A program made the translations under genes and the position numbers. Under the pieces are notes generated by a model. That model was given only the letters and a program-made list of their open reading frames with translations. It did no database searches and was not told where the DNA came from. This document shows, piece after piece, positions 1 to 8,417 of a stretch of DNA of 64,000 bases. The stretch is from Bradyrhizobium oligotrophicum S58 (GTDB lineage Bacteria > Pseudomonadota > Alphaproteobacteria > Rhizobiales > Xanthobacteraceae): NCBI RefSeq assembly GCF_000344805.1, contig NC_020453.1, positions 1,550,001 to 1,614,000 of the forward strand, in the 5' to 3' direction. The first letter of the stretch is position 1, and each line of letters begins with the position of its first letter.

Positions 1-1028
1 ATCAGACCGGCTCAGGCCCCTTCATCTTCAAGAAGGACGAGTGGGTGCCGGGCTCGAAGCTGGCATTCGTCAAGAACCCGCATTACGTGCCGCGCGCCGA
101 GCCGGCGGCGGGGCTTGCCGGCGGCAAGGTCGTCAAGTTCGACCGCGTCGAATGGCTGATCATTCCGGATCAGCAGACGGCGCTCGACGCGCTGAAGAAG
201 GGCGAGCTGGACATTGCCGAGGACATTCCGACCGACCTCGTTCCGGTGGCGAAGGCGAGCAGGAACGTCGTCGTCTCCAACCAGGACGAGATCGGCGTGG
301 CGCAGCAGATCCGACTGAACTCGCTGCAGCCGCCGTTCGACAATCCCGCCATCCGCAGGGCGGCGCTGCTCGCCGTGAACCCGACGGACTATATCGAGGC
401 CTGGGGGGGCGGCGAAGGCGGGCTCATCAGGGCGTGCAAATCATTCTACATCTGCGCGTCGCCCTACTACACGGAGGCAGGCTTCCCGTCCTTCGATCTC
501 GAGAAGGCGAAGACGCTGCTGCGCGAGAGCGGCTACGACGGCACGCCGGTCGTGATCCTCGACGCCTCGGAGAATGCCCAGATCCATCCCGCGAGCCTGG
601 TTGCCGAGCAGCAGCTCAAGGCGGCCGGCTTCAAGGTCGACGTCCAGGCGATGGACTGGGCGACGGTGGTGAGCCGCCGGACCAAGAAGGAGCCGGTGGC
701 GCAGGGCGGCTGGTCGATCTTCATCTCGGGTCCCGGCGGTCTCGACATGATGCTGCCGATCAGCCATCTCGGGCTGCGCTCGAACTGCGACAAGGCCTGG
801 TTTGGTTGGCCGTGCGATGCCGAGATCGAGAAGCTGCGCGCCGCGTTCGGCGACGCCGCCGAGATGGCCGAACGCAAGGCGCTGGCCGAGCAGATCCAGC
901 TGCGCGCCGCGCAGACGGTGCCGTACATCCCGATCGCCGTGGCCTATCAGTTTCGTGCCGCGCGCGCGGACCTGGCCGGAATTCTCAATCCGCCGGCACC
1001 GGTCTACTGGAACGTGACCCGCAAGTGA
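1..1028 (+). CDS. peptide ABC transporter substrate-binding protein, C-terminal part (5' end outside window)
   Basis: Reading frame is open from the first bases (codons start at position 3, QTGSGPFIF...) so the N-terminus lies upstream of the window. The visible 341 residues match the C-terminal lobe of family 5 extracellular solute-binding proteins (DppA/OppA type): the early segment GSGPFIFKKDEWVPGSK, the middle NPAIRRAALLAVNP and the EKAKTLLRESGY block are typical. Such proteins sit in the periplasm and deliver peptides or similar solutes to an inner-membrane permease. No permease genes follow, so any transporter operon lies to the left. Family assignment is confident, substrate unknown. 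Confidence 0.85.
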   Translation, partial: QTGSGPFIFKKDEWVPGSKLAFVKNPHYVPRAEPAAGLAGGKVVKFDRVEWLIIPDQQTALDALKKGELDIAEDIPTDLVPVAKASRNVVVSNQDEIGVAQQIRLNSLQPPFDNPAIRRAALLAVNPTDYIEAWGGGEGGLIRACKSFYICASPYYTEAGFPSFDLEKAKTLLRESGYDGTPVVILDASENAQIHPASLVAEQQLKAAGFKVDVQAMDWATVVSRRTKKEPVAQGGWSIFISGPGGLDMMLPISHLGLRSNCDKAWFGWPCDAEIEKLRAAFGDAAEMAERKALAEQIQLRAAQTVPYIPIAVAYQFRAARADLAGILNPPAPVYWNVTRK

Positions 1029-1054
1029 GCTGACCGCGAACGAAGCCTTCGGCA

Positions 1055-1196
1055 ACTCGACCACCAGGCCGGTCGTCGTCGCGTGCGCCAGCAGCCGGCC
1101 CTGCGTATCGGTGATGCGGGCTTCGGCCGTGGCGGCGCGGCGTCCGAACGACAGCGTCCTGCCCTCGGTCCTCACCGTGCCGGTGCTCTCGGTCAT
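1055..1196 (-). pseudogene. remnant of a PaaI-type hotdog thioesterase (C-terminal tail only)
   Basis: On the minus strand a stretch translates to RTEGRTLSFGRRAATAEARI followed by TDTQGRLLAHATTT, the usual last beta-strands of PaaI-family acyl-CoA thioesterases. The rest of the hotdog fold is missing: upstream the frame reads into the carA terminator hairpin, and downstream it continues antisense through the ABC protein without a family-like end. I read it as a broken gene left between the ABC gene and carA. It is short, so coincidence cannot be excluded. Confidence 0.5.
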
Positions 1197-1231
1197 GAGG
1201 TCGTTGGCGTCCTCACGACCTGGTCCGGGCA

Positions 1232-1260
1232 CAAAAATGCCCGGGAGCGGCCCGGGCATT
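1232..1260 (-). terminator. rho-independent terminator of carA
   Basis: A perfect 10-bp stem (AATGCCCGGG / CCCGGGCATT) with the five-base loop AGCGG is followed, on the minus strand, by five T residues. It lies 25 bases past the carA stop codon, in the right orientation. Confidence 0.85.
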
Positions 1261-1284
1261 CGATCGCGATCAGCCTGTCGGCCC

Positions 1285-2481
1285 TCAGGCCGCGCTGCGC
1301 TTCTTGTCTCGCATCAACTCGGCAAAGCGCTGGAACAGATAATGCGAATCGCGCGGGCCAGGCGAGGCTTCCGGGTGGTACTGCACCGAGAACACCGGCT
1401 TGCCGTCGAGCTGGATGCCGCAATTCGAGCCGTCGAACAGCGAGATGTGGGTCTGGGTCGCGCCCGAGGGTAGCGTGTTCTGGTCGACCGCGAAGCCGTG
1501 GTTCATCGAGGTGATCTCGACCTTGCCCGTGGTCTCGTCCTTGACCGGATGGTTGGCGCCGTGATGGCCCTGATGCATCTTCTTGGTCTTGGCACCGACG
1601 GCGAGGCCCAGCATCTGGTGGCCGAGGCAGATGCCGAAAGTCGGCGTGCCCGACGAGATCACCTGCTGAATCACCGGCACGGCATATTTGCCGGTCGCCG
1701 CGGGATCGCCCGGACCGTTGGACAGGAACACGCCGTCCGGCTTCATCGCCAGGATATCCTCGGCCGGTGTCGTCGCCGGCACCACGGTCACTTTGCAGCC
1801 GACGCCGGCGAGCAGGCGCAGGATGTTGCGCTTGATGCCGTAGTCGATCGCGACCACGTTGAACTCCGGCTTGGTCTGCTGGCCAAAACCTTCGTTCCAC
1901 ACCCAGGGCGTCTCGTCCCAGGTGAAGCGCTGCGCGGAGGTGACCATCGGCACGAGGTCCATGCCTTCGAGGCCCGGCCACTCCCGCGCTTCCTTCTTCA
2001 GGGCATCGAGGTCGAAGGTGCCGTCCTTCGAATACGCGATGACGGCATTCGGCATGCCCTTGGAGCGGATCAGCGCGGTCAGCGCCCTTGTGTCGATGCC
2101 GGAGAGCCCGACGATGCCGCGGGCGCGCAGCCACTGGTCGAGATGGCGGGTGGCGCGGTAGCTCGATGGATCGGTGATCGCGGTGCGCAGGATCACGCCA
2201 CGCGCGCCCGGCGTCGCCGCCATGTTCACCGTCTCGATATCCTCGTCGTTAGTGCCGACATTGCCGATATGCGGGAAGGTGAAGGTGATGAGCTGGCCGG
2301 CATAGGAGGGATCGGTGAGGATCTCCTCATAGCCGGTCATTGCGGTGTTGAAGCAGACCTCGCCCACGGCGTGGCCCTCGGCGCCGAGGCCGTAGCCTTC
2401 GAGCACCGTGCCGTCGGCGAGCACGAGGAGCGCGGTCGGTTTATGGTCCGGCCAGGCGGCGTCAGTATCGATGTGTGTCAT
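1285..2481 (-). CDS. carA: carbamoyl-phosphate synthase small subunit (glutamine amidotransferase)
   Basis: 398 residues, full length for CarA. It hydrolyses glutamine and passes ammonia to CarB to make carbamoyl phosphate for arginine and pyrimidine synthesis in the cytoplasm. The N-terminal CPSase small domain carries EVCFNTAMTGYEEILTDPSY (residues 41-60); the C-terminal class I amidotransferase domain has the nucleophile in FGICLGHQM (Cys285) and the YHPEASPGP motif with the catalytic His and Glu near residue 370. carB is not in this window, as in many alphaproteobacteria where carA and carB are apart. The gene faces away from yqeY and ends at a clear hairpin terminator. Confidence 0.97.
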   Translation of the reverse strand: MTHIDTDAAWPDHKPTALLVLADGTVLEGYGLGAEGHAVGEVCFNTAMTGYEEILTDPSYAGQLITFTFPHIGNVGTNDEDIETVNMAATPGARGVILRTAITDPSSYRATRHLDQWLRARGIVGLSGIDTRALTALIRSKGMPNAVIAYSKDGTFDLDALKKEAREWPGLEGMDLVPMVTSAQRFTWDETPWVWNEGFGQQTKPEFNVVAIDYGIKRNILRLLAGVGCKVTVVPATTPAEDILAMKPDGVFLSNGPGDPAATGKYAVPVIQQVISSGTPTFGICLGHQMLGLAVGAKTKKMHQGHHGANHPVKDETTGKVEITSMNHGFAVDQNTLPSGATQTHISLFDGSNCGIQLDGKPVFSVQYHPEASPGPRDSHYLFQRFAELMRDKKRSAA

Positions 2482-2662
2482 GAGGCCCCTACATAGTGGC
2501 CTGGGCCGCCGGCGTCAAAGCAGGAACCGGTCGATTCACACGCGATTTCGGTCAATTTGGCGGGGTTCAGGGGGCGTTCAGCCGGAACAGATGCGGAACC
2601 GTGTTGTTTCGGGGGAACGAACCGCCTAGACAGCCGGCAACGAAGTTCGAGAGGGCGAGATC
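2482..2662. promoter_or_regulatory. divergent intergenic region carA / yqeY
   Basis: These 181 bases separate two outward-facing genes and must hold both promoters. I see no unambiguous -35/-10 pair. A GAGGGCGAG purine run just before the yqeY ATG serves as its ribosome binding site. Confidence 0.45.
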
Positions 2663-3118
2663 ATGCTGCGCGACGACATCAACAATGCGGTCAAGGAGGC
2701 GATGAAGGCCAAGGACGAGCGCAAGCTGTCCACCCTTCGCATGGTCAACTCCACCTTGAAGAACGCCGACATCGCCGCGCGCGGCGAGGGCAAGCCGCCA
2801 TTGACCGACTCCGACGTGCTCGCGGTGCTGCAGAAGATGATCAAGCAGCGCCAGGAATCGGTCGAGCTGTACGAGAAGGGCGGCCGCGCCGAGCTCGCCG
2901 CCGGCGAGCGCGAGGAGATCGCGGTCATCTCGGCCTATCTGCCGAAGCAGATGAGCGATGACGAGGTGAAGACCGCCATCTCCGCCGCCGTCACCGAGAC
3001 CGGCGCCGCCGGCATGAAGGACATGGGCAAGGTGATTGCCGTGCTGAAGGCCAAGTACACGGGACAGATGGATTTCGCGAAGGCGAGCGCGCTGGTGAAG
3101 GCCGCGCTGTCGGGCTAG
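2663..3118 (+). CDS. yqeY: GatB/YqeY domain protein
   Basis: 151 residues, the normal size of the YqeY family. It starts MLRDDINNAVKEAMKAKDER and carries the family signatures STLRMVNSTLKNADI and ISAYLPKQMSDDEVKTAI, ending with MDFAKASALVKAALSG. The fold resembles the tail domain of the GatB subunit of tRNA amidotransferase; a role in tRNA-dependent amidation or tRNA binding is assumed but not proven for the stand-alone family. In alphaproteobacteria it commonly sits between carA and dnaG, as here on a larger scale. Confidence 0.93.
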   Translation: MLRDDINNAVKEAMKAKDERKLSTLRMVNSTLKNADIAARGEGKPPLTDSDVLAVLQKMIKQRQESVELYEKGGRAELAAGEREEIAVISAYLPKQMSDDEVKTAISAAVTETGAAGMKDMGKVIAVLKAKYTGQMDFAKASALVKAALSG

Positions 3119-3159
3119 CCACCGCTGATTTTTGCGCACGGCGCGAGCCGCACGGGCAG

Positions 3160-3326
3160 TGCGCTCCCTCGCCCCGTTCTTCACGGGGAGAGGGTCGGGG
3201 TGAGGGGCAGCCGCACGGGAGGTGTTCGTGGTGAGACCTGTACCTCCTCACCCGGTTTGCATCTTCGATGCAATCCGACCTCTCCCCGCCCTAGCGAAGC
3301 CTGGCTTCGCCCTGGCGGGGCGAGGT
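3160..3326. repeat. palindromic intergenic repeat, family A, copy 1 (inverted relative to copies 2 and 3)
   Basis: About 170 bases with GTGCGCTCCCTCGCCCCGTT at one end, CCTCACCCGG next to a TGCATC/GATGCA palindrome in the middle, and GGCGGGGCGAGGT at the other end. The same blocks in the opposite order are found at 5096-5265 and 8114-8283. No coding potential; likely a mobile or RNA-hairpin repeat of the REP/BOX kind. Confidence 0.85.
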
Positions 3327-3408
3327 AAGGAGACCGAGCAAGCGTTCCAGGCATTCGCCACCTCACGGGCACGCTTGAACTAACAACCGAGAGGGAAACG
3401 CCTCCGCC

Positions 3409-5016
3409 ATGCTCCAGGAAACGTCCGACTACGACCAGCTCACGCGCGACTTCCGCTGGGACATCCCGGCGCAATTCAACATCGCCGTTGCGACCTGCGA
3501 CCGTCACGCCGACGGCTCGGGACGTCTCGCCCTGATCGTGGTCGAGGAGGACGGCGCGTCCCGGCGCGTGTCATTCGACGAGCTGCGCGAGCACTCCTGC
3601 CGGTTCGCCAACGTGCTGAAGGCCGATGGTCTCGCACGGGGCGATCGCGTCGCGGTGTTCCTGTCGCAATCGTTGGAGCTGCCGGTCGTCCATCTCGCGG
3701 CGTTTCGCGCCGGGCTCGTTTCGGTGCCGCTGTTCACGCTGTTCGGCGAGGACGCGCTGCAATTCCGGCTGCAGAACTCCGGCGCCAAGGCGCTCGTCAC
3801 CGACGCCGTGGGCCTGGCAAAGCTCGCCCGCATTCGCGACCGGCTGCCGGAGCTGAAGACGATCTACGTCACCGATGGCGGCGGCACCGGCGCCCGGCCG
3901 TTCTGGCCGACGCTGGAGCGCGCCTCGGATCAATTCCCGACGGTGGCGACCTCGAGCGACGATCCCGCCATCATCATCTACACGTCAGGGACGACCGGCA
4001 ATCCGAAGGGCGCGCTGCACGCTCATCGCGTGCTGCTCGGGCATCTGCCCAATGTCGAGATGGTGCACGGCTTCCTGCCGAAGCCCGGCGACGTGATGTG
4101 GACGCCGGCGGACTGGGCCTGGATCGGCGGGCTGTTCGATGCGCTGTTTCCGGCCTGGTATCACGCCGTCCCGGTGATCGGCTATCGTGCCAGGAAATTC
4201 GTACCCGAGGCTGCGATGCAGCTGATGGCTGACTACAACGTGCGCAACGTGTTCCTGCCGCCGACCGCGTTGAAGCTGATGCGGCAGGCCAATGTGAAGC
4301 ACGACGAGGTCAAGCTGCGCAGCATCCTGACCGGCGGCGAGTCGCTCGGCGCCGAGCTGCTGGACTGGGTGCGGGCGACCTTCGGCATCGACGCGCACGA
4401 GATTTACGGCCAGACCGAATGCAATCTCGTCGTCGGCAATAATGCTAAGCTGTTTCCGATCCGGCCGGGCTCGATGGGCAAGGCGACGCCGGGTTTCCAG
4501 GTTCTGATCGTGAACGACAGGGGCGAGGAGCTGCCGCGCGGTGCCAGAGGCATCATCGGCGTACGCCAGCCCAATCCCTGCACCATGATCGAATATTGGC
4601 GCAATCCGGAGGCGACGGCGAAGAAGTTCGCTGGCGATGTGCTGCTGACCGGCGATCTCGGCACCCAGGATGAGGACGGCTATTTCTGGTATGCGAGCCG
4701 CGAGGACGACGTCATCACCTCGGCCGGCTACCGCATCGGCCCGGCGGAGATCGAGGACACGCTGCTCAAGCACCCGGCGGTAGCACTGGCTGCCGTGGTC
4801 GGCATTCCCGATCCGGTGCGCACCGAGGCCGTCAAGGCCTGGATCGTGTTGCGGCCGGGCTTCGTTGCAAATGACACGCTGTCGCGGGAGATCCAGGACT
4901 TCGTCAAGGTGAAGCTCGCCGCGCATGAATATCCGCGCCACGTCGAATTCACCGACACCCTGCCGATGACGGCGACCGGCAAGGTGCTCCGGCGGGAGTT
5001 GCGGGCGCGGGGGTAG
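3409..5016 (+). CDS. acyl-CoA synthetase (AMP-forming), acetyl/medium-chain type
   Basis: 535 residues of the ANL adenylating superfamily. It activates a carboxylic acid with ATP and transfers it to CoA. Visible motifs: P-loop-like IIIYTSGTTGNPKGALHAH (near residue 187), the EIYGQTECNLVVGNN acceptor motif, LLTGDLGTQDEDGYFWYASR with the hinge, and the C-terminal lysine in MTATGKVLRRELRARG. The sequence resembles the subgroup related to acetyl-CoA synthetase and benzoate/medium-chain ligases rather than long-chain FadD; substrate cannot be told. It stands alone, flanked on both sides by family A repeats. Confidence 0.9.
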   Translation: MLQETSDYDQLTRDFRWDIPAQFNIAVATCDRHADGSGRLALIVVEEDGASRRVSFDELREHSCRFANVLKADGLARGDRVAVFLSQSLELPVVHLAAFRAGLVSVPLFTLFGEDALQFRLQNSGAKALVTDAVGLAKLARIRDRLPELKTIYVTDGGGTGARPFWPTLERASDQFPTVATSSDDPAIIIYTSGTTGNPKGALHAHRVLLGHLPNVEMVHGFLPKPGDVMWTPADWAWIGGLFDALFPAWYHAVPVIGYRARKFVPEAAMQLMADYNVRNVFLPPTALKLMRQANVKHDEVKLRSILTGGESLGAELLDWVRATFGIDAHEIYGQTECNLVVGNNAKLFPIRPGSMGKATPGFQVLIVNDRGEELPRGARGIIGVRQPNPCTMIEYWRNPEATAKKFAGDVLLTGDLGTQDEDGYFWYASREDDVITSAGYRIGPAEIEDTLLKHPAVALAAVVGIPDPVRTEAVKAWIVLRPGFVANDTLSREIQDFVKVKLAAHEYPRHVEFTDTLPMTATGKVLRRELRARG

Positions 5017-5095
5017 GGGCTGTGCTCCAAGCCGCTCCATGGGTCTGTTTCCATCGTTGAGAGATGTGAAGCAAGATGGTGCAGCAGGCTCGGTG

Positions 5096-5265
5096 CACCT
5101 CGCCCCGCCAGGGCGAAGCGAGGCTTCGCTAGGGCGGGGAGAGCTCGGATTGCATCGATGGATGCAATCCGGGTGAGGGGGGACAGGTCTCTCCACGAAC
5201 ACTTCCCGTGCGTTTGTCCCTCACCCCAACCCTCTCCCCGTGAAGGACGGGGAGAGGGAGCGCAC
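5096..5265. repeat. palindromic intergenic repeat, family A, copy 2
   Basis: Starts CACCTCGCCCCGCCAGGGCG, contains GGATTGCATC-GATGCAATCC palindrome, CCCTCACCCCAACCCTCTCC and ends GGGGAGAGGGAGCGCAC. Same orientation as the copy at 8114-8283 and inverted to the copy at 3160-3326. Confidence 0.85.
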
Positions 5266-5407
5266 CGTCCGTGCCGCGCGAGCTCGCATTCGCCTTCAGA
5301 GATGTAACCGACACGCCACTCGGCTCTGCCTACAAGTTGAAATTGAAATCCCTGCCCTCCCGCTGTTAGCATCGGCTCAAAGACTAACAATCAAGGAGGG
5401 TACGCCG

Positions 5408-6184
5408 ATGACCGCTTCCGTCTCGGGACGATCCGATCCGGTGGTGCGCCGCATCACCACGGGCGACATTGCCGAGGCCTTGACGCAAGGCCTGCGGGAT
5501 TTTCAGGCGCAGCCGCTGTTCGGCCTCGCTTTCGGCCTGATCTACGTGCTCGGCGGTATCAGCATCGTGCTGTGCGTCACCGCCTTCGGCATGGTCTATC
5601 TCGCTTATCCGCTGGCCGCGGGTTTTGCACTGATCGGCCCGTTCGTCGCGATCGGCCTCTACGAGGTCAGCCGCCGTCGCGAGCTCGGCCAGCCGATGTC
5701 CTATGGCGCGATCTGGCGCACGGTCACCTCGCGCGGCGAGATCGCCTGGATGGCATTCGTCACCGTGTTCTTCTTCGTGATCTGGATGTATCAGGTGCGG
5801 CTGCTGATCGCGCTGCTGCTCGGGCTGAACGCCTCGTTCTCCAGCTTCAAGGAGTTCATGACGGTGGTGCTGACGACCAATGAGGGCCTGCTGTTCCTTG
5901 CGATCGGCAATCTCGATGGCGCTGCGCTGTCACTGATTTTGTTTTCGCTGACGGTGGTGTCGTTTCCGCTGCTGCTGGAGCGCGACGTCGATTTCGTGAC
6001 GGCGATGATCACCAGCGTGCGGGCGGTCGTGACCAGCCCCGGACCGATGATCGGCTGGGCAGCGATCATCACCGTGCTCCTGATCGTTTCGGCGCTGCCA
6101 TATTTTCTCGGCCTGCTCGTCACGGTGCCGGTGCTGGGCCATGCGACATGGCATCTCTATCGCCGCATCGTCGCCCCGGCCTGA
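5408..6184 (+). CDS. DUF2189 family integral membrane protein
   Basis: 258 residues from the ATG preceded by AAGGAGG eight bases upstream; longer in-frame starts lie inside the upstream repeat and lack a ribosome binding site. The N-terminus (VVRRITTGDIAEALTQGLRD) and the PLFGLAFGLIYVLGGI segment match DUF2189. About six hydrophobic helices: roughly residues 35-60, 65-85, 110-135, 165-190, 200-215 and 222-245. Function unknown; members are usually annotated as cytoplasmic membrane proteins and are sometimes near cytochrome oxidase genes, which is not the case here. Confidence 0.85.
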   Translation: MTASVSGRSDPVVRRITTGDIAEALTQGLRDFQAQPLFGLAFGLIYVLGGISIVLCVTAFGMVYLAYPLAAGFALIGPFVAIGLYEVSRRRELGQPMSYGAIWRTVTSRGEIAWMAFVTVFFFVIWMYQVRLLIALLLGLNASFSSFKEFMTVVLTTNEGLLFLAIGNLDGAALSLILFSLTVVSFPLLLERDVDFVTAMITSVRAVVTSPGPMIGWAAIITVLLIVSALPYFLGLLVTVPVLGHATWHLYRRIVAPA

Positions 6185-6293
6185 TGGAGGAGCAGATCGC
6201 GACTAAGGTTCGATGGAGGACAAAGGCGCTGCCGGGTATGATCCTTGAAAACGCCGCTCACCGGTTATTTAGCCGGTGCGGATATGGGGAAGG

Positions 6294-6719
6294 ATGATGC
6301 CCGACAACATCGCCCTGTTTGCTACCATCGTCCTGCTGCTGCCGATGTTCTATCTGCTGCTGGCCGCACCGGCATTCCTGCTGGTACGGCTGGATATCGT
6401 GCCGGTGACGCGGCTCTTGCGCGGCATGTTCGATTCCTACTTCATCGCCCTGGCGATCGCCGGCGGCATTGGCACGCTCGCCGTGCTGGCGGACGGCCGC
6501 CCCGCTCTGGGCCTGGGCATCGGCCTGATCGCTGGCTTCGCGCTGCTCTCGCGCCGCTGGTTTCTGGAGCGGATGGACGCGCGCATCCGCGACCGCGATT
6601 CCGGTGACGTGACGGCGGTGCGGCGGCTGCGCTGGCTGCATTGGGGCGGCATGCTGAGCAATGCCATCCAGGTCGGCGCCGTGCTCGCCAGCATTCCCCA
6701 GATCGCCGCGGTGTCGTAG
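6294..6719 (+). CDS. small four-helix membrane protein, function unknown
   Basis: 141 residues from the first of two adjacent ATG codons (MMPDN), chosen because GGGGAAGG lies directly upstream; the second ATG three bases on is equally possible. Hydrophobic stretches at about residues 5-30, 45-65, 72-88 and 118-138 predict four membrane helices, with a charged loop (WFLERMDARIRDRDSGDVTA) between the third and fourth. It looks like the conserved rhizobial hypothetical membrane proteins; I cannot name a function. It may be co-transcribed with the DUF2189 gene 109 bases upstream. Confidence 0.7.
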   Translation: MMPDNIALFATIVLLLPMFYLLLAAPAFLLVRLDIVPVTRLLRGMFDSYFIALAIAGGIGTLAVLADGRPALGLGIGLIAGFALLSRRWFLERMDARIRDRDSGDVTAVRRLRWLHWGGMLSNAIQVGAVLASIPQIAAVS

Positions 6720-6732
6720 CGGGCGTTTTTCG

Positions 6733-7245
6733 TTATGGCACCTTGATTCCGATCGCCTTCAAGGCCGCGAGCATGCGTGTCGGCGGCGCCATCTTCACCG
6801 CAAGCGGCTTGCCGGTCTCGAGTAGGCTCTTGAGGCTCGACAGGATCGCCGGCCAGCCCGCGCGTCCGCCGGACAGGATGTCGTCGGACAGCGGCCGCTC
6901 GTGCGCTTCGGTCATCGTGAGACGGACCGCATCGCCGGCCGCTTCGATCTCGTAAGTCACGAGCGTTCGGCCCAGCGCGTCGACGAGTCCCGGCCAGTTG
7001 ACGTCCCAGGTGATGGTCAGCCGCTGCGGCGGCTCACAGACGATCACTTGGCCGCCGATATGCTCGGAGCCGTCGGGCGCGCGCACGATGAAGGCGCCGC
7101 CGGCGCGCAGGTCTGCCTCGACGGCGAAGCCGAAGAAATATTGCCGGCTGAACTCGGCCGAGGTCAGCGCCTGCCACACCTTCTCAGGGCTGGCGGCGAT
7201 GTAGATGGTGTAGACGGTGGCGGGCCTGAACTTTGCAAGATCCAT
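6733..7245 (-). CDS. SRPBCC / AHSA1-family protein (distal gene of ArsR operon)
   Basis: 170 residues with the START-like helix-grip fold seen in AHSA1 proteins: YTIYIAASPEKVWQALTSAEFSRQYFFG at the N-terminus and GWPAILSSLKSLLETGKPLA near the C-terminus. These proteins bind hydrophobic ligands in a cavity. It is the third gene of a tight operon, three bases after a paralogue with the same ending motif, which points to gene duplication. An ArsR-type repressor heads the operon. A ligand is not evident from the sequence. Confidence 0.88.
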   Translation of the reverse strand: MDLAKFRPATVYTIYIAASPEKVWQALTSAEFSRQYFFGFAVEADLRAGGAFIVRAPDGSEHIGGQVIVCEPPQRLTITWDVNWPGLVDALGRTLVTYEIEAAGDAVRLTMTEAHERPLSDDILSGGRAGWPAILSSLKSLLETGKPLAVKMAPPTRMLAALKAIGIKVP

Positions 7246-7248
7246 CGC

Positions 7249-7710
7249 TCAGCCTCCCTTGCCGAGCGCTGACCTCGGGATCGCCAGCGCCGTTCCGGTC
7301 TCCAGCAGACTTTTTAGGCCGGACAAGATCGCGGGCCAGCCGTTGGAAACCGCATCGAGCAATCGACCTGCCCCTTCGAAACGTTCGTGCGTCAAGGTCA
7401 GCTTGACGGAGTTGCCGTGTTGTTCGATCGCGAACACGACCTTGGTCGGCTGCTCGTTGCGAAACTCGTCTTTCAGGACGTGCTGGAAGGTGTAGGAGAG
7501 CCGGCGCGGCGGATCGGACTCCAGAATCTGGCCGACATCGGTCGTGATCCCATCGGTCACCAGCGCGAACGGCGAGCCGACGCGCCAGTCGGAATGCAGT
7601 TCGGTGCCAAACCAGTAGCGCTTCGCAAATTCGTTCGATGTCAGCGCTTCCCACAATTTCTCGGGCGTCGTCGCGATATACGTGACGTAGACGAATTCGG
7701 GCTTACTCAT
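7249..7710 (-). CDS. SRPBCC / AHSA1-family protein (middle gene of ArsR operon)
   Basis: 153 residues, paralogue of the next gene: VYVTYIATTPEKLWEALTSN at the start and NGWPAILSGLKSLLETGTAL at the end. Helix-grip fold expected to bind a small hydrophobic ligand. Its start codon overlaps the end of the upstream regulator gene by eight bases, so the two are translationally coupled. ArsR - AHSA1 pairs of this kind are common in rhizobia, where the regulator represses its own operon. Confidence 0.9.
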   Translation of the reverse strand: MSKPEFVYVTYIATTPEKLWEALTSNEFAKRYWFGTELHSDWRVGSPFALVTDGITTDVGQILESDPPRRLSYTFQHVLKDEFRNEQPTKVVFAIEQHGNSVKLTLTHERFEGAGRLLDAVSNGWPAILSGLKSLLETGTALAIPRSALGKGG

Positions 7711-8029
7711 CGCGCTTCTCCAATTGCCGCTTCAAATCGCTGAGCGCGGTGAGCTTGCCGCGCTCGAATTTCTTGATCCAGCGCTCCCCGATGTGATGGA
7801 TCGGCACCGGATTGAGATAGTGCAGCTTCTCGCGGCCATGCCGGATCGTCGCGACCAGATTGGCTGCTTCCAGAATGGCAAGGTGCTTGGTCACGGCCTG
7901 TCGCGTCATCGCGAGGCCGTCGCAGAGTTCGGTCAGGGTCTGCCCGTTCCGCGCGTGGAGCCTGTCGAGCAGGGCGCGTCGTGAGCCGTCCGCAAGCGCC
8001 TTGAAGACGTCATCCATGATCTGGATCAT
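7703..8029 (-). CDS. ArsR-family winged-helix repressor
   Basis: 108 residues from ATG at 8029 (MIQIMDDVFKALADGSRRAL); a further in-frame ATG at 8017 (MDDVF) is also credible. The domain spans nearly the whole protein, with recognition helix in GLAMTRQAVTKHLAILEAANL and the wing in VATIRHGREKLHYLNP. No cysteine pair typical of metal-sensing ArsR members is present, so it probably senses an organic ligand or a redox state rather than a metal. It heads the operon with two SRPBCC genes. A perfect inverted repeat overlaps the promoter directly upstream and is the likely autoregulatory operator. Confidence 0.9.
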   Translation of the reverse strand: MIQIMDDVFKALADGSRRALLDRLHARNGQTLTELCDGLAMTRQAVTKHLAILEAANLVATIRHGREKLHYLNPVPIHHIGERWIKKFERGKLTALSDLKRQLEKRDE

Positions 8030-8031
8030 AG

Positions 8032-8047
8032 GCAACCAAATGGTTGC
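8032..8047. promoter_or_regulatory. operator of the ArsR-SRPBCC operon
   Basis: Perfect palindrome GCAACCA-AA-TGGTTGC immediately 5' of the regulator's ATG. Similar GCAACC-N-GGTTGC palindromes are the known pattern for this ArsR/AHSA1 operon type; binding is inferred. Confidence 0.75.
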
Positions 8048-8113
8048 GTGTCAAGCGGGTACGCTGCGAGCTGTTTTCCTGGTTTGGGCGCACATTTTGC
8101 GGCTTGCTCGGTT

Positions 8114-8283
8114 CACCTCGCCCCGCTTGCGGGGAGAGGTCGGATTGCATCGCAAGATGCAATCCGGGTGAGGGGGTACAGGTCTATCCACATACGCTTC
8201 CCGTGCGTCTGCCCCTCACCCCAACCCTCTCAGCGCGAGCGAGGCTCGTCGCGGCCTCGTAAGAACGGGGAGAGGGAGTGCAC
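8114..8283. repeat. palindromic intergenic repeat, family A, copy 3
   Basis: Same blocks and orientation as the copy at 5096-5265 (CACCTCGCCCCGC, GGATTGCATC/GATGCAATCC, CCCTCACCCCAACCCTCTC, GGGGAGAGGGAGTGCAC) with an extra hairpin AGCGCGAGCGAGGCTCGTCG inserted near the right end. Confidence 0.85.
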
Positions 8284-8417
8284 TTCTGTTGCGGAAGCAG
8301 CTCTACTCTCGCCAGCGATCTGCGCTCACACCGAGCTGTCAGGATCGGGTTCAGCAAGGCTTCCCACCGCACACATGTCGTGCATTAGTGATCGCATCAC
8401 TCGCATCGAGGCGCCTC

